A stretch of 64,000 nucleotides of DNA, taken from the NCBI GenBank assembly GCA_038380795.1, contig CM076270.1:13205001-13269000 (forward strand), written 5' to 3'. A program made the translations under genes and the position numbers. How positions within the stretch are numbered: the stretch's first letter is position 1; the number at the start of each line of letters is the position of its first letter. This stretch comes from Pyrocephalus nanus. Its lineage: Eukaryota > Chordata > Aves > Passeriformes > Tyrannidae. The notes under the pieces are model-generated. The model had not been told where the DNA came from, did no database searches, and saw only the letters and a list, made by a program, of their open reading frames with translations. Of the stretch, positions 56,387 to 64,000 are shown piece after piece.

Positions 56387-56769
56387 CTAGGAATCTAGCC
56401 GGGACGTGCTGGAGGGGTGGGAGCCCGTGGCGGCGGTGGGAGCGCAGAGCAGCCTCCGCGGTGGGGTGGCTGAGGACTGGTGCTCTCAGTGCTCCCATGG
56501 CCGGATCTGGGACCGGGACTGGGGCCAGTTCGGGAGTTAGGGCTGACTCCAGGGCTGGATCCCCACGGATCTGGGACCAGCGCTGGCCCAGGAATGGGGG
56601 AAGTGGCCGCACGGGACCAGCCACGGAGCCACTGGGAGGCGGGGAGGACGCCCCACATACTCCTGCGGACACAGGACATGGACGTCCTGGACCTGCGAGG
56701 GATGTCCCAATCTCGGGCAGGGTTCTGGTCTTGGGGGCGCCTGGGATTCCTCCCGGATCTTCCGGTGCC

Positions 56770-57390
56770 TGGGGGCATCACGGTGCCTAGGGGGGACCCC
56801 GGTGCTGGGGGGAATCCTTTTTCCGGGGGCTCTAGATGCCGGCTGGGGTCCCGATCCCGGGTGGGTAGCTCTCGGTGCCGGGAGGGGTCTCAGTCCCGGT
56901 TGGGAGAATGCCGGTTCCTGGGGAGTCCCGATCCCGGCTGGGGGGGCTCCCGGTCCCAGAGGGTGTCCCAGTCCCGGGGAGGACGGTCCCGGTGCCGGGG
57001 GGCGTCCTTTTACTGGGAGAGATCTTGGTCCCGGGGAGGATCCCAGCTGGGGGGTTTCCGGTGCCAGAGGGAGTCTCGGTCCCAGTTAGGGTAATCCCGG
57101 TCCGGGGCGGGGGGGCTCCCGATTCCGGTTGCTGAGTGCCGGTGCCGAGAGGGTCCCCCAGTCCCGGGGACTCCCACTCCCGGTCGGGTGATTCCCGGTG
57201 CCCGGGGGTCCCGGTCCCGATCGGGGGGATCCAGGTCCAGGGGGGGGGTGTCTCGATCTCGGCTGAGGGGTTCCCTGTGCAGTGGGGCGTCCTTTTTCCG
57301 GGGGCATCTAGATGCGGGGAGGGGGTCGCGGTCCGGTTCGGGGGGTTCCCGGTGCCGGGAGGGGGTCCCGGTGCCGAGGGGAGGTCCCGG
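56770..57390. repeat. GC-rich minisatellite filling AMOTL2 intron 1
   Basis: About 620 bases of GGTCCCGGTGCCGGGGGG-like units of about 25-30 bases. A longer piece including TCCTTTTTCCGGGGGC and CTAGATGC occurs at 56,815 and again at 57,290, about 475 bases apart, so higher-order duplication is likely. Confidence 0.85.
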
Positions 57391-57403
57391 CGGCGGCACT
57401 CAC

Positions 57404-57520
57404 CGGAGCATGGCGGAGCGGAGCGTTGCTGCGACGGCTCTGGACGTCCCGAGGGCGCGGGGGCCGGGCCGGGCGCTGCTATGCCCGGAATGCGGGGCCG
57501 GGCTCGCCCCGCTCCGCCCC
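57404..57520 (-). other. AMOTL2: AMOTL2 non-coding exon 1 (5' UTR), start uncertain
   Basis: A consensus donor GTGAGT (57403-57398) follows CCATGCTCCG at the end of a GC-rich stretch, 1.1 kb upstream of the coding exon. This fits a 5' UTR exon in a CpG-island promoter. The transcription start is a guess. The exon carries an ATG that opens a short upstream ORF across the splice. Confidence 0.6.
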
Positions 57521-57699
57521 GGGGCCGCCGCAGGCGCAGGGACCGGCCGTGCGCAGAGTGGCAGCTGCGGGGCGGGGGGGCGGCTCTGCCCGCCAGCTGT
57601 CTCGGGCCGTAAATCTGCCCCGGCCTTTTGTCTGCGCGGCCAGGCAACCCCAAACCTGCCACCCCATCTGCTCTGCCCCCCTCCGCGGGTCCCCCTTCC

Positions 57700-58085
57700 T
57701 TACAGTCCCCCCGCCTTCCCTCTCTCCTCCTCTTCGCATTCTCCTCCCTCGTGTCTCTATCCTTCACCCCCCCCTCCTCGCATCCCCCCATCCCCCCTCC
57801 TCACATCTGCCCTCCTTACACTCCCTCTTCACATCCCCCTCCTTGTGTCCCCCATCCTCACATCACCTTCCTCATGTCCTCCTCCCCACATTCCCCGTCC
57901 TTGCATCTCCCTCCTTGTGTCCACCTTTTCACATCCCCCTCCTCACATTCCCCCTCCTCACATCCTCCTCGTGTCAATCCCCCTCCTCTCACTCCCCCTA
58001 CTCAGATCCCTCTCCTCACATTCCCTGTCCTCATATCCCCTCTTCACATCCCCTCTTCACATCCCCTCCTCACATCCCCCCAGCT
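57700..58085. repeat. Pyrimidine-rich minisatellite (CCTCACATCCCCCT-type)
   Basis: Almost 400 bases of CCTCCTCACATCCCCCT-like units on the plus strand upstream of AMOTL2. The matching antisense strand is purine-rich. Confidence 0.8.
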
Positions 58086-58424
58086 GGGGGATGCCAGCTC
58101 CCTGTGGATCTACCCAGCCATCCCTGCCAGCTCACATCTGTCACACTTGGCACCTTTGGGTACCCCCTGCCACTCTGCCAACCTCACATTCCCCTTTTGG
58201 GCTCGGCCACCCACAGGGGCATGCAGGGATGGAGGAAACCATCAGGGACCAGACTCCTCTTCCCCTCTCAAAGGGCCCAGCTCATCTTTGGGGGGACACT
58301 GAGCACCCCCTACCCCAAAGCAGCCAAACACCAGCCCCATCTTGGCCCCCAGCTCCTGGTGCAGAGTCCAGAGGCCCCCAGACGGCAGATGGCCCGAGGG
58401 GAGGCGGCAATGGAGAGGCAGGTG

Positions 58425-58456
58425 CTGGGGGGGGGGAACGGGGGGGGGGGGGGGGA
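58425..58456. repeat. G-runs (GGGGGGGG...AACGGGG...)
   Basis: Two long G-runs of about 9 and 16 bases separated by AAC. They could form a G-quadruplex and are prone to sequencing error. Confidence 0.9.
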
Positions 58457-58913
58457 AGAATTGCTTATTAGCTCTGGGACATTAAGCTCCCATTCTTGTG
58501 AGGGAATTCGGAATCTTCTGACTGGCACTGAGCGGGGAGGCAGGTCTGGAGAGGAGGACGTGGTGGCTTTCAGTTTCAACTCCTTGTTTTGCTGCTCCAT
58601 CCCACTCTGGTCTCAACCCCTACAAGCCTCAGGGTGCAATAGCAGGCACAGGGCTGCAGGCACAGCTTGTTCCCCAAAAATGGGGGTGGGAAAAAAAATC
58701 TCCAACATGTAACAGGAGAGAAGGTGCACAAGGAGATGAAATTGGTGCTTGGAAGGACAAGGAGCACCAGGAAGCTGCAAATTTTTCAGCCCAGTTTTAC
58801 CAGTCACAAGTCAAATCTTCACAGATGGAAGTTCAGAGGTTGGGATTGGCACCAACCCTGCGGGTGTGGGGGATGTCCCGAGACCCAAGTGAGGGCCTAA
58901 TCTTGTGTGGGGA

Positions 58914-59097
58914 GGAAAGCAGGGCATCCCTGTGTCCCCAAGAACACAGAGAATCTGGAAACACTGCTGGCCAGGCCCAGCACCAGGAGTATGAATGGAT
59001 GGATGGAAAGCAGGGCATCCCTGTGTCCCCAAGAACACAGAGAATCTGGAAACACTGCTGGCCAGGCCCAGCACCAGGAGTATGAATGGATGGATGG
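58914..59097. repeat. 91-bp tandem duplication
   Basis: The segment with AGGGCATCCCTGTGTCCCCA and CCAGGCCCAGCACCAGGAGT occurs at 58,921 and again at 59,012, nearly identical over 91 bases. Each copy ends in a GGAT tract. Confidence 0.95.
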
Positions 59098-59169
59098 ATG
59101 GATGGATGGATGGATGGATGGATGGATGGATGGATGGATGGATGGATGGATGGATGGATGGATGGATGA
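59083..59169. repeat. (GGAT)n microsatellite, about 21 copies
   Basis: An uninterrupted ATGG/GGAT tetranucleotide array follows the second copy of the 91-bp duplication. The first copy carries only two or three units. Confidence 0.97.
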
Positions 59170-62100
59170 ATGATGCACTGCTCCAACATACTAAGCCCAG
59201 CAGCAGCACCTCCAAAAGGGCACAGCTGTGGCTCTGCCTGCTCTTTCCCAAGAGGATGGGGCTCCCACTCTGAGCCCCAGCCCAGCCAGCCCCACTCCCC
59301 CCCAGCCAGGGTTCCTCTCCCAGCTCATCCACCGGCCTTATCTATTCCTGCATCATCCTGCTTCCCTTCCTATCTTAACACTGCCCTATTTTTGGCAGCA
59401 GGAAACCCCTCCTGTACTGATAACAGCCTTTGGAAAGTGATCTGAAGAGTTTCCTCTTCTTTCTAATGCTGGAGGTAAGAAAATCCTCAACCTTTTCATT
59501 TTTCCCTGGAAAAGGTGAAATACTAGCGGGACCCACAGAGAGTGGTGGGGGCTTGGTGGGGGGTGCCTGAGTAGACCCCCTGCCTGGGCGGGAGCATCCT
59601 GAGGGATGGCCCAGCTGTGCTGTGCCGTGGGGCAGGGACTGGGGGCTCTGGCCGGAGCCAGGGAAGCGCAGGTGTCCTAGCGTCCTGGGCTCCGTGGGGT
59701 GACACATGGCTCGGCAATGCCAAACCCTCCCACTGACCTCAGAGCCTTATCGCCGAGGCGTTGGAGCAAGACAATGAGCCAAGAAAATACCCGTGGGATG
59801 AGATCACTTCGGCTGTCTCTGCGGCTCCCAAAATGCCGTGCCAAGCCTGGATAACTGCGGCACTGCAGGCAGTGCCTGGGATGGAGAGGATGTTTGCTGC
59901 CTCAGCGCATGTCCCGGGGTGATGGTGACAGTGGTGACAGCGTTCCCTGACCACTGAGCCCCAAAACCTCTCCATGGCAATCTTCCTGATAAAGCTCCCT
60001 CCAAGTACCTGCTTCTGTCTCAAACTCTGGATTCAAAGTGCAACCAGCTGGGAAGGAGAGCTGGAGCTCAACGAATCACACAAGGAATCCAGTACCAGGA
60101 TTCCCCAGGCTGCCCCCAAGGGAACAAGGACACTGTATGCCCATGGGCAGGGAGCCAAAGCAGTGCCCCAACCCTTCCTCTCCTCCCAGCATCCCAGCCA
60201 GAGGGATCCTTGCCCTCCTGGAGACACCCCTGCAAGCTGTCAGGCCTGAGCCTGACTCCTCTTCCCTGTCCTCTCTCTGAAACCTGCATAATTTTGGGGT
60301 GTCCCAGGCCTGATCCCTTTGTGGGGGGCCTGTGGTGCTGCTGTGCATCAAGGTGAACTCCATTCCCAAAACTCCAACAGGAAACACACCTCAGTGTGAT
60401 GGGTAGAATTGGCATGCTCCTGGTTGTGCCCAATCCCCTCCCTCTTGTTGCTGCTTCATGAGCAGGTGACTGATACAGCTCTTCCTCAGTGGAGGAAGGA
60501 GGGGAAAGATCCCTCCCCATCCAGGGGGAAACCCAAGCGGCTTCAGTGGGGGCAGAGCTGGAGCAATGGGGGGACCAGGACTGATCCCATCCAAAAGAGG
60601 CTGATGGGGACATTCCCATGGAGAGCCATCCCCTAGACGTGACTCCAGCACTGCTCCCTTTGTCCCATTGCTCCAGTCCCTCCATGCCTCAGATGTCTGT
60701 CCCAGAGTCAGAGCCCTGAGGTTCCCCTTTTTTGGAGGGGATGATGGAGCTGACCCCAGGTGAGGGTCACTGAAGGTTGGGGTGCTCCTCCTTCTCCCCG
60801 TGCTCTTCCACCTTATCCTGGGGTCTCTTTTCTTGTGCAGCTGGGACATCCCAAATCCAGCACCAGGATAACTCAGGACACATCCCCACTCCCAGCAACT
60901 TCTGCCACAGTTCTCCATCACACAGACACCCAGGGAGGTGATGCCACAGGCACCTTCACAAAGCCTCTTCTTAGGAATTTCGGGAGGGGAAAAGCATGGC
61001 TGGAAACAGAGCCAGGACCCTCCTCTTCCTCACCTTCCCCACATTTTAACCTCCCTGAGTCATTTCCATTCCTGGATGTTAAATTGTCCTTCTCTGCTTT
61101 CCTTTATTTCCCAGTTTCCTGCAGGGGGCTCGTAGTTCCCGATCTGCCGGCGCCGGTGGGACCCAGCCCCGGCATCCACCAAGCAGATGCCAGCGAGGAC
61201 AAAGGTGGAGCCCAGCGAGATCCCAGGAGCCCCCAGCCCTGTGGGACACTCGGCTCCTCATTTCCATAGCAAAACTCCTCGCTGGCATTTTGCCACATCT
61301 GAGGAAGTTTCTCTCTTTCCAGAGAAATTCAAAGCTCTGGGTGCAATTTCCTGCCCACCTGGCAGGGACCCCCCCGTGGCTCTGAGAGAGGGACAGCTCT
61401 GTCCCCTCTCGTGGGAACGAGGGGTGACACAGTTCCACCCGGGAAAGTGCCAGGGGCAGGTGGCCACTGGCAGAATCCCTTCACTGGCCACCTTTGCCCA
61501 CTTGACTCTGGAGCACATCCAGGCTGATGGATGGATCCGTGCCCCCTCCCCAAGGCTGTAGGGGGGATCAGTACCCTAATTTGGAGACACCATCTGCAAA
61601 AAGGAGGGTAGAACCAGCCCCCCTGCTCCCCATGGCTCTTTGATGATGAAGATAAGCACACACACCTAGATCCCTAAGGAATTTCACATCTTCCCATCTA
61701 TGAGGATATCCTGCCAGAGCCAAATCAGCTGGGCCTTGTGCTCCAAAACACAGACTGAGAACTATCTGTGCTGGAAGAGCAGCCCTGGCCAAGTCATGTT
61801 GGGGTGGCCAAGGAGGAAGAAAGGGGCTGGTTACTCTTGTGCCTAACGATTTAGGCAAAAGATTTTAAAGATTTTAGGCACAGGTTTACAAATCTGTCTG
61901 TCTCCAATGCATGGACAGGCTAAGTGGAATAAGAAAGGAGTAGGAGAACATTGGGCAGGGGTTGTTCTTCGTCCCAGGATCCCAAATGCTGCAGGAATTG
62001 TCACCTTCTTGCTGCTTCTCCCACCTCCTGCCTGCTCACTTGGTTCCAGCCACTCCATGGCAATGAACCAGAGACCACACAGAGTGGGACAGAGCAGGTC

Positions 62101-62733
62101 TGTGTCACCTCTGGGATCATTCCCACCCACATCTAAACACCAGAGCCATGCTGGGAGCTGTGTGGGGGTTGGAACACAAGGGAATATGTGCCAGACATGG
62201 AGGTGGCACCTCAACAGCACTGAACATCCCCAGTCATGGTGACAGGGTGTCATCAGGCTGGACACAGCTGACACATGGATGACCAGAGGGCTCACTGCTT
62301 GGGGACACAAAGTGCCTGGGAAACAGCCCCTGTTCCCTGGGCCATGCATTTTTGTGATTCTCCTGTTGGTGATGGTTGGGAGAGAGGCTGGAGTGACATC
62401 GGGACAGGTGTGGAGAGGGGACAGTGAAGAGTGTTTCTCCCTCCAGCAGGTGTAGGGAGGGAGCACAGCAGGGTGTAAAGGTGGAGCAGCACCTCCAAAC
62501 CCAACACTGCCTGGGAAGGACAGAACGTGGATGAACCCACAGACTGATCTCACCTGTCAGGAGGACACAGGTGTGGAGAGAGGGGCTCCAGGAGGTCCCA
62601 TAACCAGCAGCCATTTGATATTCAGCAGGATAAACAGAGGCAGGGCCTTGGGAGCAGTTTGTCCAGGAGCAGTGAGGGGCTGGAGGGCTCTGCCCAGACT
62701 GTCACCACTGTGTGGCAGAAATGCTTTCATAGA

Positions 62734-62965
62734 ATCCTGGAATGGTTTGGGTTGGGAGGGACCTTAAAGATCATCCCATCTCACCCCCTGCCATGGGCAG
62801 GGACATCTTTCACTAGCCCCAGTTGCTCCAAGCCCTGTCCAACCTGGCCTTGGACACTTCCAGGAATGGGGCAGCCACCACCTCTCTATGCAACCTGTGC
62901 CAGGTTTTTAACACCCTCATTGTAAAAAACTTCTTGCTACATCTCACAATATCATCTAAAATGCC
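62734..62965 (-). mobile_element. CR1 LINE 3' fragment
   Basis: Reverse CR1 with GAATGGTTTGGGTTGGGAGG and CCCCTGCCATGGGCAGGGAC. Confidence 0.92.
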
Positions 62966-63330
62966 AGGTACTGAACTCTCCAGTGGCAAATCCCCACCAG
63001 ACTCCCACACTGAAGGTCTCCTTGCTTACAGCAATGAGTTTGGGGCTGGTCCTGGGGCCAGCCTGCAGCTCTGCCAGCTTTTTGTTCCTATCTTCCTCTG
63101 GGAACATGGGACAGCTCAGTTGCTGGAACAGCAATAGCTGCATTAGTTGGGACAAATTAGAGCCCCTTGGCCAGGATGCTGGAGCTGCTTTGTGACACCT
63201 GCAAGCCTCCAACGGGAATGTGAAGATGCCCAAGTGAACCAACATGGTGGTCCTGGTTTTCGGAGCAGTTTCCCCTTTTATGACATCCTGGACTTGTCTC
63301 CCAGAGAAACCTTCACCTATACACGGGGTA

Positions 63331-63665
63331 CTTTCCCAGCCCAGCTAAGGTGGGAAGGTTTGGTTGGGGGTAAATATCCCCCTTTCCAGTCAGACCAGGT
63401 GGGAAGGTTTGGTTTGGATAAACCTCCTTCTCCCCAGTCCAGCCAAGGAGGGAAAGTTTGGCTGGGATAAACTTCATCTTCTCCCAGTCCAGCCAAGGTT
63501 GTGAAAGTTTGGTTGGGGGTAAATATCCCCCCTTCCCAGTTAGACAAGGTGGGAAGGTTTGGTTGGGACAAATTTCATCCTTCCCCAGCCCAGTCAAGGT
63601 GGGAAGGTTTAGCTGGGATAAAGTTCCCCATTTCCCAACCCAGCCAAGGTGGGAAGGTTTCCTTG
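63331..63665. repeat. 50-bp minisatellite, seven units
   Basis: GGTGGGAAGGTTTGGTTGGG-like unit starts lie at 63349, 63398, 63447, 63497, 63548, 63598 and 63648, a period of 49-51. Units 1 and 4 share GGGGTAAATATCCCCC, which suggests a three-unit higher-order repeat. Frames are open through it on the minus strand because of its composition. Confidence 0.92.
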
Positions 63666-64000
63666 GCCTCCAAGGGAATCCCTCCAAGCAGAGCTGCAAG
63701 TTTCAGCTCGATGATACAATAGAAAATGCCTCCCAAGTCCTGGCCCTCTGGAGCATTTCCTTAGCTCGCTGGAATTTCCGCTCAGTCCTTCCTCTCCCAG
63801 GCTCTTACCGAAATCTCGTGTCACCACACAGCTCTGGAGAGCAGCTAGCTCTCGGGGTCCCCCTCCCAGGTCTCCCACCGATATGCTGGGGATTTGCAAG
63901 GAGCAGCTCCTGGAGGGTGTCAGCTCCGCCGTGCCCCTTGATTAATCACCAAAGGCCACTCTGCCAATCAAGGAAAAATTTAGAAGGCAGGCAGGAAGCC

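Larger units (their letters stand above)
57641..64000. other. AMOTL2 upstream flank
   Basis: Outside the repeats listed, the sequence is GC-moderate and shows no recognisable gene. A weak splice-like open segment lies at 63809-63887 on the minus strand. The very long open frames at 57.2-58.7 kb result from repeat composition. Confidence 0.6.

Noticed and set aside
56832..57791. Minus-strand open frame of 319 codons
   Set aside because: It is produced by the GC-rich repeat of AMOTL2 intron 1 (Pro/Gly/Thr-rich repeats), and it crosses the exon 1 donor.
57188..58712. Two overlapping plus-strand open frames of 427 and 466 codons
   Set aside because: They run through the AMOTL2 CpG island and the CT-rich minisatellite, where stop codons are rare. 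The peptides are Ser/Pro/His low complexity, two frames are open at once, and no family is recognised.
58833..59332. Open frames encoding Ile-His-Pro-Ser or Met-Asp-Gly-Trp repeats
   Set aside because: They are translations of the GGAT microsatellite, with no independent evidence of coding.

Overview
The window is vertebrate nuclear DNA from a bird. It has short exons with GT-AG introns, many 3' ends of CR1 LINE elements of the avian type, and two protein-coding genes that are neighbours in other amniotes (human 3q22). A songbird is likely from the look of the CR1 copies and one LTR-like fragment, but the order cannot be proved from the sequence alone. Both genes are on the minus strand.

Left part (1-29,893): the 5' portion of RYK, the atypical receptor tyrosine kinase and Wnt co-receptor. 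Nine exons encode residues 1-382: signal peptide, WIF domain, stalk with a tetrabasic site, transmembrane segment, juxtamembrane region and the start of the pseudokinase domain. All splice phases agree. The rest of the kinase domain lies beyond base 1. The first intron is 14.3 kb. A CpG island covers exon 1 and the presumed promoter (about 29,560-30,130).

Middle part (30,130-49,530): intergenic DNA between the RYK promoter and the AMOTL2 poly(A) signal. It holds CR1 fragments, one LTR-like fragment, several minisatellite blocks and homopolymer runs. No gene is recognisable. One plus-strand stretch (31,809-31,965) has good splice sites on both sides and a frame open throughout, and is a candidate unannotated exon.

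Right-centre (49,548-57,404 and just upstream): complete AMOTL2 (angiomotin-like 2). Nine coding exons total 2,211 nt, giving 736 residues and a stop. A non-coding first exon lies in a CpG island, and a 3' UTR of about 1.1 kb ends at a single AATAAA. The protein keeps the LPTY and PPEY WW-binding motifs, the HVRSLS LATS site, the long coiled coil and the C-terminal PDZ ligand EILI.

Right end (57,600-64,000): AMOTL2 upstream flank, made of pyrimidine-rich and G-rich simple sequence, a 91-bp duplication beside a long GGAT array, a CR1 copy and a 50-bp minisatellite. No certain gene is present.

The two genes are linked by position, not as one pathway: RYK acts in Wnt sensing at the membrane, AMOTL2 in junctions and Hippo/YAP control. 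I found no convincing new biological system. The most interesting signals are two exact GGAATG-N3-GGAATG tandems (TEAD-type) around AMOTL2, a one-heptad tandem insertion in the AMOTL2 coiled coil, a spliced upstream ORF in the AMOTL2 5' UTR, the candidate exon at 31.8 kb and an extra cysteine in the RYK WIF domain.
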